From a virus: a stretch of 26,646 nt of DNA. Of the stretch, positions 1 through 8,324 are shown piece after piece. The notes beneath the pieces are model-generated. The model made no database searches. It was not told where the DNA came from and saw nothing but the letters and a program-made list of their open reading frames with translations. Within the stretch, counting starts at the first letter, position 1. Each line of letters opens with the position of its first letter. Location: the IMG/VR virus record IMGVR_UViG_3300042691_025822, positions 1-26,646 of that record. One strand, given 5' to 3'. The translations under genes were made by a program, and so were the position numbers.

Positions 1-124
1 GTTATTCGGACCTTGGTTTTTGTGTTGATATCGCTCCCGGCATAGGTTGCAGATCGGCGCTAGAATGTATGCGGGCCGGCGAGGTGAGACTCCCGACCCG
101 TGACCACCCTGCTGTAACAGGCTA

Positions 125-310
125 ATGACTAAAAGCTTACTGAATTGAATCACGCCTGAGAATCTGCTGGCAATCAAGGATTTAGTTGCCTATGACCCGA
201 CATCCCCTAACGGGCTTAAGTGGCTTGTAAAACGCAAGGGAAGGAGTCCAAGTGGGGTTGGCCAAACCTTTTGGATTGGTTATTCCCATTATCAAGCGTC
301 TTGGATTGTA
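125..310 (+). other. Interrupted 5' extension of the HNH gene
   Basis: An ATG at 125 opens a frame identical to that of the endonuclease below. It reads MTKSLLN and then meets TGA at 146-148. From 149 the frame is open into the ATG at 311. The 54 codons from 149 look like protein, for example DLVAYDPTSPNGLKWLV, which resembles the usual N-terminal YDP...L.W region of phage HNH endonucleases. The family-like start is therefore upstream of 311, and either a nonsense mutation or a non-canonical start is involved. TGA is the ordinary stop of many genes in this window, so general recoding of TGA is unlikely. Confidence 0.5.
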
Positions 311-1222
311 ATGATCTTAAATGGCAAGTGGCCAACCGATGGCGACTCCGTAGTTGTAAGGATTAACAAAGAGGGCCCGTGGGGTGATGTCAATAATCTC
401 ATGTGGGCTCCAATGGGACATCAAACGGTTGTAGGTAAAATTCATAAACGCGACAAACATCTGCAAAGCGTTTTTGGAAACTCGATTCCTTCTTTAGGCG
501 ATAATTTTAGGCTTTCGACCATGTGCAAACGTGGTCACAAGTGGAATGATTACCCTGTTACCCTTTACGCTAAGAAAGGAAATGAATGGAGGTGTGAGCA
601 ATGTATAAGAATAAACAAACCACTCAAGCGTGACCCCGATGCTCCTAGGCTTACAGTTCAAGAGCGTAGGCGCGCCTACAAAGCAGCATACAGGCAGGCT
701 CTAGCGAGTAGAGGCCTGACTGCTAAAGGCACTGAGCGTATTAACGCTTACCCAGGTTCAGAGCAAAGCGCGTTGAACAAAGCTCTTCGCACTGGAGGCA
801 ACCTGCCCACGGTAGCCCGCCTTGTGATCCAGCAACAGCGCCAATACTGGGACGAAAACCCTAGGGCAAAAGCAAGGCATGACCGCAAATGGAAGCAACT
901 GAGCTGGTGGCTTCGTTACGCGATCACCCCAGACCTTCGCCTTTACCATCGAGAAAAATCAAAACGCCGCAAGGCTCAAGATCGGGGCCAGACGCCTATG
1001 CAAGTTCCTGTTTCTGCCTTGCACCAAAGGTTTAACGAGTTCAATAACTGCTGCGCATATTGCGGCACTGATGGCGATATGCAAATTGAGCACGTTGTTC
1101 CTATTAGCAAAAACGGAGCGCATGATATTGGGAATATAGTGCCAGCATGTATGTCATGCAACTTTTCAAAGCGCTCTAAAGACATGGAGGGCTGGTACAA
1201 AAATCAACCTTTTTTTCAATGA
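311..1222 (+). CDS. HNH endonuclease (possibly 5'-truncated)
   Basis: This is a homing-type or packaging-associated HNH nuclease. Numbered from the ATG at 311 (303 aa), residues 1-36 look like the end of a degenerate N-terminal HNH/AP2-type region (VVVRINKEGPWGDVNNLMWAP). A zinc-ribbon-like pair follows (C72..H76 and C95xxC98), then a basic linker. The catalytic HNH module is at 248-287: C248xxC251, E260-H261 for metal and catalysis, N275, C280xxC283-N284 and K287. Phages often carry HNH genes immediately before the terminase genes, where the nuclease may aid packaging or act as a mobile gene. The segment is AT-richer than the terminase genes after it, which suggests a separate origin. The 311 start is the first ATG after the in-frame TGA at 146-148, but recognisable family sequence lies upstream of it, so the protein may be truncated or the gene decaying. 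Confidence 0.8.
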   Translation: MILNGKWPTDGDSVVVRINKEGPWGDVNNLMWAPMGHQTVVGKIHKRDKHLQSVFGNSIPSLGDNFRLSTMCKRGHKWNDYPVTLYAKKGNEWRCEQCIRINKPLKRDPDAPRLTVQERRRAYKAAYRQALASRGLTAKGTERINAYPGSEQSALNKALRTGGNLPTVARLVIQQQRQYWDENPRAKARHDRKWKQLSWWLRYAITPDLRLYHREKSKRRKAQDRGQTPMQVPVSALHQRFNEFNNCCAYCGTDGDMQIEHVVPISKNGAHDIGNIVPACMSCNFSKRSKDMEGWYKNQPFFQ

Positions 1223-1313
1223 GCTTCGATTAAGGAAAATTCAGAGCGTGCTTACCCCCCCTGCGGTGTCCAGCTTGACCTTGCCATAGCCTAAAAGCCA
1301 CAACCTTCTAAAC

Positions 1314-1350
1314 TGCAACCCGGTTGCAACCGCTGCTAATCTGGTTGCAA
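1314..1350 (+). promoter_or_regulatory. Iterated GGTTGCAA motifs upstream of terS
   Basis: TGCAACC (1314-1320) faces GGTTGCA (1322-1328) across one base. GGTTGCAACC at 1322-1331 is itself a perfect 10-bp palindrome. GGTTGCAA recurs at 1343-1350 and runs into the terS start codon. Iterated and palindromic copies suggest a protein-binding site: an operator for the packaging operon, or a recognition site for the small terminase near a cos or pac site. The role is inference; the repeats are directly visible. Confidence 0.4.
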
Positions 1351-1982
1351 TGGCGACCCCACTCAATAGCACCAAGGGCGCGGCCCTGATTGATGCGGCG
1401 ATAGCTCCAGAAAGGGGCTGCAGTCGGCAGAACCTGGAGAAGCTGTGCGAGAAAGGAGGGTTGCTGGGCAGTCCCTGCATCCTCAGGGCCAAGCCGTTGC
1501 TGGTGGATGCCGACATCCTCCTTGACGAGTACCTGGCCAGGGTGGCGCCGTTCCAGGTCGAGGCTGTGCAGCCGGCGGCCAAGCGCAAGCCGGCAAGCCA
1601 GGCGCCCCTCAAGCTCTCGCGCCCACCTTCCCCAGCCCTCGGCGACGACGACCTATGCGCCCAGCCCGATGCCGATGACGAGGCAGTCCCAAATTTCCAC
1701 GATGAACGAGCGCTGCACGAACGGGAGAAACGGCTGATTGCCAGGATGGAGAGAAAGAAGGAAGCCAATAAGCTGCTCCCCCGCGAGGAGGTTTTTCCGG
1801 CTTGGGATGCAGCGGTCAACATCACCCGGACCACGATGTTGGGAGTAGCCAGCAAGCTCAAGCAGCAAATTCCGCACTTGACCCCCGACGAGGTGGCGGT
1901 CGCGCAGGATCTGATTCGAGAGGCTCTGGAGTCCCTGGCCTCTGGCGACCTGAGGGAGCGCTACCCAGAGGTTGAGCCGTGA
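1350..1982 (+). CDS. terS: Terminase small subunit, Nu1-like
   Basis: This 210-aa protein probably recognises phage DNA and hands it to the large terminase. Residues about 10-65 resemble a winged or helix-turn-helix DNA-binding region (IDAAIAPERGCSRQNLEKLCEKGG). A low-complexity Pro/Ala linker lies at about 70-110 and a charged, helical C-terminal half at 110-210 (ALHEREKRLIARMERKKEANK). The Nu1 assignment rests on this layout and on its place directly before a GpA-type large subunit, not on strong sequence identity. Its TGA overlaps the GTG start of terL in a GTGA junction, so the pair is translationally coupled. The start at 1350 follows the GGTTGCAA repeats; no clear Shine-Dalgarno sequence is seen. 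Confidence 0.7.
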   Translation: MATPLNSTKGAALIDAAIAPERGCSRQNLEKLCEKGGLLGSPCILRAKPLLVDADILLDEYLARVAPFQVEAVQPAAKRKPASQAPLKLSRPPSPALGDDDLCAQPDADDEAVPNFHDERALHEREKRLIARMERKKEANKLLPREEVFPAWDAAVNITRTTMLGVASKLKQQIPHLTPDEVAVAQDLIREALESLASGDLRERYPEVEP

Positions 1983-3976
1983 CCCTGCCGGCGGTGCAGG
2001 AGCTGACGCGGCGCATCCTTGGCGGCTTCAAGCCACCCCCAAAGCTCCGGCTGTCGCAATATGCGGACCAGCCAGCCACGGTTGATGGCGGCGCGGTGAT
2101 GACCGGCAACGCGGCAGAGAAGGGGCAATGGAGGACGCTGCCATACCAGCGGCCGATCCTGGACGCGTTCACCGATCCCAATGTGGAGACGGTGGTTTGC
2201 CTGAAGTCCGCCCGCGTTGGCTGGACAAAAATGCTGGGCGTGGTTGTTCAGTATTACTCGCACCATGATCCATGCCCGATCATGATTGTGCAGCCAGTTA
2301 AAGAAGATGCAGAAGGATATTCAAAGGAAGAAATCAAGCCATTATTTGAAGACACCCCAGCATTGCAAGGGCTGATAACAGAAGCCAAAGCACGCAATAC
2401 AACAAGTAACACAATACTCCTGAAACAGCTTAGCAATGGTGGGCTAGTTGACATAGTAAACGCTGCGAGCGGTCGGGCCTTTAGAAGGAAATCCAGAAAA
2501 GTTGTGCTGATGGATGAGCGCGATGCTTATCGCCAAATCCCAGAAGGCAATGTTGACAAACTTGCCCGCAACCGTGCTGATTACTACTGGGATCGCAAAA
2601 TCGGTGTAGGTAGCACACCAATTTTTAAGGATGGCCCCACCGAGACCCTGTACCTCAAATCTGACCAAAGAAAATTCTTTGTTCCCTGCCCGTTTTGTGA
2701 TCATTATCAGGTTTTAAGATGGGATCAAATGATAAAAGAGGGCGAATATACCGCCCACTACGAATGCGAAAATTGCAAAAAGCCAATCCCGCATAGCAAA
2801 AAGCGCTGGATGGTGGAGCGCTGCGAGGATCGGCCTACCGCTGTTTCCCAGGTTCCGGGCCTGGTTGGCTTTCATGTGTGGGCGGGCTACAGCTACAGCC
2901 CTGCAGCGGACTGGGCAATCCTGGTCAGGGAATATCAGGAGGCCCTGGAGGCGCTGCGCAAAGGCGACCCAGAGCCAATGCAGACCTTTAAAAACACGGT
3001 GCTGGGCGAAGGCTGGGAGGACTCGCTGGCCGGCAAGGTTTCCGCCGACAACCTGGCATTGCGGCGGCAGTCTGAGGCGTTGGGCAATGGCTACGAGATC
3101 AAGGAATATGGCAATGGCATGGGCCCGGTGCCCAATGGCGTGCTGCTGATCACCGCTGGAGTCGATAGCCAGGGCGGCGGGGGCACGGCAAACGAGCGGT
3201 TGGTGGCCACCGTTTGGGGATGGGGAAGGGGTGAGGAGGCCTGGCATCTGGGCCACTGGGAGATTGACGGGGATCCGCAGGACGAAAACACCCTGGCGCA
3301 GCTAGACGCGATTGCTGATACCAAGTGGGTCCGAGAGGATGGCTGCGTGCTTAAGCTCGCCCGGGGCGGCATTGATGAGGGCGGCGATGCAACAAGCGCC
3401 CATGCCATCCGTGAATTCTGCTCAACCCGGAAGGATGTGTGGGTGCCGGTGCGCGGGGCCCCGCAAAAGGGTAAGCCTTTGTTAGGCAGGGGGACGCCAG
3501 TGAGTATCAACCGCAAAAACAAGCCGATCGTGAAAAACGGGGTCACCCTGTATTTTGTGGGCTACGACGAAAGCATTAAGCTCCTGCAGCGCCGCCTGGG
3601 AATCGAGACCCCAGGCTCTGGATACCTGCATTTTGGCCTGTGCTCACATGATCAGTTTCTGGCGGAGCTGTTCCCCTGGAAGCGGTTCCGCGAAACCAAG
3701 AAAGGTGAGACCAGATATTTTTGGGAGAAGCCGGCAAGTGCCAGGGATGAGGCCGGCGACTGCACCCGCTACGCCTATGCGGTGTTCCAATTGGTGGCCA
3801 GGCGCTACACCACGGGCACCATGTGGACCCAGCTGGAGCGGTCAGTGGGGGCCCTGCCAACATCCAAGCCGGCCCAGGCCTCCAGGCCTAGCGCCCCCAG
3901 GCCCGATAGCGCCAAGTCAGGTGGCTGGCTGGGCAAATCAGCCAGGGGTGCCCGCAAGGGTTGGCTGAGTCGGTAA
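1979..3976 (+). CDS. terL: Terminase large subunit, lambda GpA family
   Basis: This is the ATP-driven DNA-packaging motor and genome-cutting nuclease, docking at the portal. Its 665 aa match the GpA family's usual size. Visible motifs: YQRPILDAF (56-64); a Walker A-like loop K76-SARVGWTK-84; a Walker B VVLMDE at 175-180; and a zinc-ribbon insertion with C237xxC240 and C263xxC266. The C-terminal nuclease domain has acidic residues at D396 (AGVDSQ), D466/D470 (GGIDEGGD) and D594 (DEAGDCTRYAYA). The tail beyond 625 is Ala/Pro/Ser-rich. GTG is the start, overlapping terS by four bases. Codons within about 2260-2780 are clearly AT-richer than the rest of the gene, as if that segment had a different history. 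Confidence 0.93.
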   Translation: MTLPAVQELTRRILGGFKPPPKLRLSQYADQPATVDGGAVMTGNAAEKGQWRTLPYQRPILDAFTDPNVETVVCLKSARVGWTKMLGVVVQYYSHHDPCPIMIVQPVKEDAEGYSKEEIKPLFEDTPALQGLITEAKARNTTSNTILLKQLSNGGLVDIVNAASGRAFRRKSRKVVLMDERDAYRQIPEGNVDKLARNRADYYWDRKIGVGSTPIFKDGPTETLYLKSDQRKFFVPCPFCDHYQVLRWDQMIKEGEYTAHYECENCKKPIPHSKKRWMVERCEDRPTAVSQVPGLVGFHVWAGYSYSPAADWAILVREYQEALEALRKGDPEPMQTFKNTVLGEGWEDSLAGKVSADNLALRRQSEALGNGYEIKEYGNGMGPVPNGVLLITAGVDSQGGGGTANERLVATVWGWGRGEEAWHLGHWEIDGDPQDENTLAQLDAIADTKWVREDGCVLKLARGGIDEGGDATSAHAIREFCSTRKDVWVPVRGAPQKGKPLLGRGTPVSINRKNKPIVKNGVTLYFVGYDESIKLLQRRLGIETPGSGYLHFGLCSHDQFLAELFPWKRFRETKKGETRYFWEKPASARDEAGDCTRYAYAVFQLVARRYTTGTMWTQLERSVGALPTSKPAQASRPSAPRPDSAKSGGWLGKSARGARKGWLSR

Positions 3977-3985
3977 GATGGGGCC

Positions 3986-4204
3986 ATGGCCTATACCTCT
4001 GAGGATGTTGCTGCGGATCTTGCTGAGTTGCGCAGCAAGATCAATCAGGGCGTCTTAAAAGCTCGATTCTCTGACGGCAGGGAGATCACCTATCGATCCC
4101 TGGATGAAATGCGGCGGATCGAGCAGACCATGGCTGCTGAAGTGGCGCCAACTACTACCCGCCGCGTCCGCCGAACCTATTTCAGTATGAAGCGGGCAAC
4201 CTGA
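3986..4204 (+). CDS. gpW-like head-tail joining protein
   Basis: This 72-aa protein has the size and pattern of lambda gpW: a helical N-terminus (DVAADLAELRSKINQG), a short beta hairpin (LKARFSDGREITYRS), a second helix (LDEMRRIEQTM) and a basic C-terminus. gpW sits under the portal after packaging and prepares the head for tail attachment. Its position between the large terminase and the portal is the lambda order (A-W-B). Its TGA overlaps the portal ATG in TGATG. The call rests on size, predicted fold and gene order. Confidence 0.8.
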   Translation: MAYTSEDVAADLAELRSKINQGVLKARFSDGREITYRSLDEMRRIEQTMAAEVAPTTTRRVRRTYFSMKRAT

Positions 4205-5736
4205 TGGGCAAAGGCAAGGCCAAGGCCAAAGCCCGCAAGGGCTCTAAGTCGGTAGAACGAGATATTGCCCGCCATGCAATGGCAGGCTTTGAGGCGGCCA
4301 GGGATACCCGCCGCACTGCTGGATGGTGGGGAACTGCAAGCGGCCCAAATGGCGACCTTCGCCAGGCCTGGCATTGGCTGGTAAAGCGGCACCAGGACCT
4401 GGCCGACAATGATGGGTATGCAAAAAGAGCCATTGGCGTGATCGTCAACAATTGGATTGGAGACGGCATTATGAGTAATCCAACAAATGGGACAAAAAGG
4501 TACAATAAATTATGGCAGCAATGGGCGGATGTTGTAGAGTCTGATTTTTATGAAACCCATAACTGGTACGGCAACCAAGCCCTAGGCAGCAGAACCACTG
4601 CGGTTCGTGGTGCTGTGCTGGTGCGTAAAAGGGTATTCCCTGAGATTCTTGATAAATACGGACTTGTGCCGCTACAGGTGCAAATGCTTGAACCTGATTG
4701 GCTAGATTTTAACAAGGACAACAGTAACGATATATTGTTTGGCCAGCAGTTTGATAGTTCAGGTAGGTTGCAAGGGTACTGGATCCGAGACAACCACCCT
4801 GGCGAATCCGTGCTTGGGACAAACGTAAGAGTGCAAAGCACCTTTGTGCCCAAGTCAGAGATCCGTTTACATTTTGACTGCCAACGAGCTGGTCAAAGAA
4901 TGGGGCTTCCCTTTGGTACGGCAGCGATTCTGACCCTGCGCGACATGGGCGACATCAGGGCAGCTCAGCAAATGAAAGACAAGATTAGCGCTTGCTTTTT
5001 TGGCATTAGCCATGACTCTGATCCCACTGTAGACAAGCTGACTGACGAAGAAGGCAACCCAATACTTGGAATTGAATTTGACGAAATTGAACCTGGCGCA
5101 GTCCAGCACCTTCCCCCAGGTCGAGACTTCAAGGCATTTACCCCGCCAAGCTCCGGCGACTTTGTAAGCACCCATCGAGAGTACGCCCACTCGGTTGCAG
5201 CGGCCTACGAGATCACCTATGAGTCAATGACGGGGGATCTTTCCAACGTCAATTACAGCTCATTCCGTGGCGGCTGGCTGGAATTCAGCAGGCGAATTGC
5301 TTATCTGCGCGGCAAAGTTTCGATGCCTTCAATGCTGGCGCCCGTTTGCCGATGGCATGACGAGCTAGCCCGCATGTCTGGGCTGCTGAAAGGTCCCCCC
5401 GTTGCGTGGGCGCATACTCCGCCACGTCGGGAAATGATCGACCCGACAAAGGAAATCCCTGCACTTATTCATGCGGTTAGAGCAGGTTTTATGAGCCTGT
5501 CAGAAGTGCAACTATCTTTTGGCTATGTTCCCAAGGAAATTATAGAAGAATTAGCCAAGGATATGCAAAGCGCCAGGGATTCTGGGCTGATTCTCAGCAC
5601 AGATGCCGGTCTGGTCAGCAATGCAGGCGTCACCCAGGCCCGCCCTGCAGGCTCCGCGTTCACATCCTCAGCGCCAGACCCCGGCGCTGAGGAGAGCGAA
5701 AGTGACGACGATCAACCGTCTGCCCCAGCCCTTTAA
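4204..5736 (+). CDS. Portal protein, lambda gpB family
   Basis: This is the dodecameric ring at the capsid vertex through which DNA enters and leaves. At 510 aa it is close to lambda gpB. Family features include the basic N-terminus, RDLxDNDGYAKRAIGVIVNNWIG (about 61-84), the WHDEL stretch near 385 and a Pro/Ser/Asp-rich C-terminus typical of the processed or crown end. It overlaps the gpW-like gene by one base. Bases about 4440-4760 are AT-richer than both flanks. Its stop at 5736 lies 14 bases before the GTG that can open the protease/capsid gene. Confidence 0.92.
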   Translation: MGKGKAKAKARKGSKSVERDIARHAMAGFEAARDTRRTAGWWGTASGPNGDLRQAWHWLVKRHQDLADNDGYAKRAIGVIVNNWIGDGIMSNPTNGTKRYNKLWQQWADVVESDFYETHNWYGNQALGSRTTAVRGAVLVRKRVFPEILDKYGLVPLQVQMLEPDWLDFNKDNSNDILFGQQFDSSGRLQGYWIRDNHPGESVLGTNVRVQSTFVPKSEIRLHFDCQRAGQRMGLPFGTAAILTLRDMGDIRAAQQMKDKISACFFGISHDSDPTVDKLTDEEGNPILGIEFDEIEPGAVQHLPPGRDFKAFTPPSSGDFVSTHREYAHSVAAAYEITYESMTGDLSNVNYSSFRGGWLEFSRRIAYLRGKVSMPSMLAPVCRWHDELARMSGLLKGPPVAWAHTPPRREMIDPTKEIPALIHAVRAGFMSLSEVQLSFGYVPKEIIEELAKDMQSARDSGLILSTDAGLVSNAGVTQARPAGSAFTSSAPDPGAEESESDDDQPSAPAL

Positions 5737-5750
5737 CATGGCCCCACAGA

Positions 5751-7916
5751 GTGCCCCCCACAATGAGCAAAGGAGTAACAGTTAGAGCCGCCGCCACTGC
5801 CCCAATGCTGCGGCTTTACGGCGAAGTCGGTGTTGATGTGCTGGTTGACGACGTGGCCCGAGCGCTGGACGCTGCAGGCGGGCGCGATGTTGAGATCCAC
5901 CTGTTTTCGCCTGGCGGCGCAGCGGCCGAGGGGATTGCAATTCATAACGTGCTGGCGGCTTACAAGGGGAAAAAGACCTATGTGATCGATGGCCTGTCTG
6001 CGTCTGCCGGCTCGATCGTGCCGATGGCCATCAGCAAGGCCAAGGGTGATCGTCGTCTGATGCCAAAGAACGCTCTGATGATGATCCACAACTGCTGGAG
6101 CGCGGCGGCCGGTGATGCCGATTCGATGGACGCGGCTGCGGCCATGCTGCGCGTGCATTCGCAGGTTTACTCCACCACCTACGCCGACGCATCGGGCCAG
6201 CCCGTTGAACAGGTCCTGGAGTGGATGGGCGCAGCGCAGGGAGGCGGCACTTGGTTTACTGCTGAAGCGGCCCTGGCGGCTGGCCTGATCGATGAAGTGA
6301 TCGCCCCGGTAGATGTGCGTGCCAGCGTCCCAGTCCTGCCCGCCGGGCGCTTCCCTGACCTTCCCGGATGGGTGGCCAAGGCCCTGGCGTCAACGGTTAG
6401 AATAGAATCAGGAGATCATTCTGAACACTCCCGAGCTGAACCCATGCCCACGCACGATGAAGCCGGGAGCGCACCGGCCGCAGTTATCGAATCGCCCCCC
6501 GTGGTCGCTTCTGTTGAAGCTGCCCCTGCTGCCCCTGCCGTAGTGCAGGCTGCCGTCACCCCTGCCGCTTCAGTGGTTGCCGCTGATTCCGTGGCCCTCG
6601 CCAATGCAAAGCGCGAAAACGAAATCCGTCGCTGCGCTGCCGAGGCTAGCCTCGCGCCCGCTGCAGTTCAGGCGCTGGTTGACAGCGGCAAGCCGTTTGC
6701 TGATGTTGCCCTGGAGATCGTGAAGGCTCACGCCAAGCCCATCGAGGCCGCCGCCGCCAACGCCGGACACCCGGCGCGGATTCAGGTCACCCGCGATGCA
6801 GGCGACTCGCTGATGGTCGGCTTGCAGGATGCGATCTGGGCCAAGATCCGCCCCGAGGAAGCGCCTAGCGATGCTGCGCGGCCCTACGCCGGAATGCGGA
6901 TGATGGAGATCACCCGCGTTTTTGCTGAAAGTCGAGGCATCAACACCGTTGGACGCTCGCCTCACCAGCTCATTGCCCTGGCTTTGCACACCAGCGACGA
7001 CTTCCCGAACCTGCTGGGCAATGTCGCCAACAAGACCATGATGCAGGGGTGGGCCGAGGAAAACCATCGATGGGAAACCTTCTGTACCAGGCGGGACTTG
7101 GCGGACCTCAAGCCGACCAATGAGATGTTCATTGCCGGGAACCTTGAGCCGATTAAGGCAACAAATGGTGAGCCCGCCGACAAGACCAAGGCCGATGCCC
7201 GCATGGAGGGAGGCGAATACCAATTCGCCACTCTTCAAGACGGGAAGGTGTCATGGCAGCTGAGCAAGTACACGCGGGGCTTGCGAGTGGCTGAAGAGGT
7301 CTTCATCAATGACGACCTAAGCGGGCTGGCCCAGGTCCCTGAGATGTTTGGCCGAGGTGGTCGAAGGGCTCAGGCCAAGGCTATCTATGGCCTTATCACC
7401 AGCAACGCAGTCGTCGGGATTGACGGCTTGCCATTGTTCCATGCCAGCCACAACAACACCGGCACTGGCACCATCGGCAACACAGGATGGAATAATGCCG
7501 TCCTGAAAATGTTTACCCAATCAGACCCGGCTGGCAATCCCTTGGAGCTGGAGCCGGCCATGACCCTGGCCCCCGCTGCGCTGCGCGGAACCATGTCGCA
7601 GTTCTTGCGCCCGGTCAACTACATGGCCACTGCGCTTACCGGCAACGCAGGCCCTGCGGTGTCTGCCTATTCAGGCGTCATTGAGGATATCTACTCTGCT
7701 CGCCTGGATGCCAACAGCGCGGTCAAGTGGTACACAATGGCGCCTAAAACCGCAGTGGAGGGCATCACTTATGGATTCCTCCAAGGCGAAAGCGGCCCAA
7801 CGCTGACCACCGAAACCAAGCGCAATCCTGATTGCGTGGACTTCCTGTTCCGCATGTATTTTGGTTGCACGATTAAGGACTATCGATTTATCTATCAATC
7901 TACTGGTGTTGATTGA
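5751..7916 (+). CDS. ClpP-type prohead protease / major capsid protein fusion
   Basis: One 721-aa polyprotein. Residues 15-200 are a ClpP/S49-like serine protease: SPGG oxyanion loop at 53-56, SASAGS with the likely nucleophile S85, MMIH with H113, and AGLIDEV near 178-183. Residues 215-340 are a low-complexity Ala/Val/Pro region and helices resembling a scaffold. Residues from about 350 to 721 are the major capsid protein, of the Mu gpT-like or fused-capsid type. Fused protease/capsid proteins are a known family in tailed phages; cleavage would release the shell subunit. Start: GTG 5751 or ATG 5763 (in frame, four codons later); the ATG is my preference. An internal in-frame ATG at 6444 (M232) begins the scaffold-like region and could give a protease-free product, as lambda Nu3 does within C; that is inference. 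Confidence 0.88.
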   Translation: MPPTMSKGVTVRAAATAPMLRLYGEVGVDVLVDDVARALDAAGGRDVEIHLFSPGGAAAEGIAIHNVLAAYKGKKTYVIDGLSASAGSIVPMAISKAKGDRRLMPKNALMMIHNCWSAAAGDADSMDAAAAMLRVHSQVYSTTYADASGQPVEQVLEWMGAAQGGGTWFTAEAALAAGLIDEVIAPVDVRASVPVLPAGRFPDLPGWVAKALASTVRIESGDHSEHSRAEPMPTHDEAGSAPAAVIESPPVVASVEAAPAAPAVVQAAVTPAASVVAADSVALANAKRENEIRRCAAEASLAPAAVQALVDSGKPFADVALEIVKAHAKPIEAAAANAGHPARIQVTRDAGDSLMVGLQDAIWAKIRPEEAPSDAARPYAGMRMMEITRVFAESRGINTVGRSPHQLIALALHTSDDFPNLLGNVANKTMMQGWAEENHRWETFCTRRDLADLKPTNEMFIAGNLEPIKATNGEPADKTKADARMEGGEYQFATLQDGKVSWQLSKYTRGLRVAEEVFINDDLSGLAQVPEMFGRGGRRAQAKAIYGLITSNAVVGIDGLPLFHASHNNTGTGTIGNTGWNNAVLKMFTQSDPAGNPLELEPAMTLAPAALRGTMSQFLRPVNYMATALTGNAGPAVSAYSGVIEDIYSARLDANSAVKWYTMAPKTAVEGITYGFLQGESGPTLTTETKRNPDCVDFLFRMYFGCTIKDYRFIYQSTGVD

Positions 7917-7967
7917 TCAATGCTTTCTCTTGACAACTTTAACCCATCCCATCCTTGAGGCAATCCA

Positions 7968-8324
7968 ATGGCTAAGTTTTTCCCAATCCAAGATGGGGAC
8001 ACGATCCCCTTTCCCGCTCCATACGCGGTTGAATCAGGCGCTGGTGCGCTGATCGGCGCTGTGTTTGGCGTTTCACTGGCGAAATTGGCCAACGGCGAGG
8101 TTGGGCAGTTCGGCCTTGTGGGCGTAGCTCAGCTGCCCAAGGCCACTGGCGCCGCCGCCAACCTTGGCGCAAAGGCCTACTGGGACAACACCAACAAAAA
8201 CGTAACCGCCAGCTCCAGCGGTAACACCCTAATCGGTGTATTTGTGCCAGCCACGCCAGCCCAGACCACTGCGTACGCCTCTGGCGACACCCTGGCCAAC
8301 GTCCGCCTTAACGGCGCCTTCTGA
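7968..8324 (+). CDS. Capsid decoration/cement protein, DUF2190-like
   Basis: This 118-aa, Gly/Ala-rich, beta-rich protein has the DUF2190 pattern: an early GxxIPFPAPYAVESGAGALIG stretch, FGVSLAKLANGEVGQF, a conserved-looking AYWDNTNKNVT, and a C-terminal IGVFVPA...ANVRLNG. Members of this family bind the outside of the capsid lattice and stabilise it. It follows the capsid gene after 51 bases and shares a TGATG junction with the next gene. The upstream TTGAGG (about 7955) is a weak ribosome-binding sequence. Confidence 0.8.
   Translation: MAKFFPIQDGDTIPFPAPYAVESGAGALIGAVFGVSLAKLANGEVGQFGLVGVAQLPKATGAAANLGAKAYWDNTNKNVTASSSGNTLIGVFVPATPAQTTAYASGDTLANVRLNGAF

Noticed and set aside
1-124. Possible promoter (TTGATA at 25-30, TAGAAT at 61-66) or intron remnant before the HNH gene
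   Set aside because: The boxes are about 30 bases apart, and no group I core or tRNA-like fold could be recognised. CCTG..CAGG at 109-122 is only a 4-bp stem.
146-148. Genome-wide recoding of TGA as an explanation for the interrupted HNH frame
   Set aside because: TGA ends many clear genes here (terS, gpW-like, tape measure, tmk), so it is a normal stop.
1241-1861. 206-aa reverse-strand frame opposite the small terminase
   Set aside because: Low-complexity Ser/Ala/Arg-rich shadow of a GC-rich gene; the + strand frame has the overlap junctions and domain pattern.
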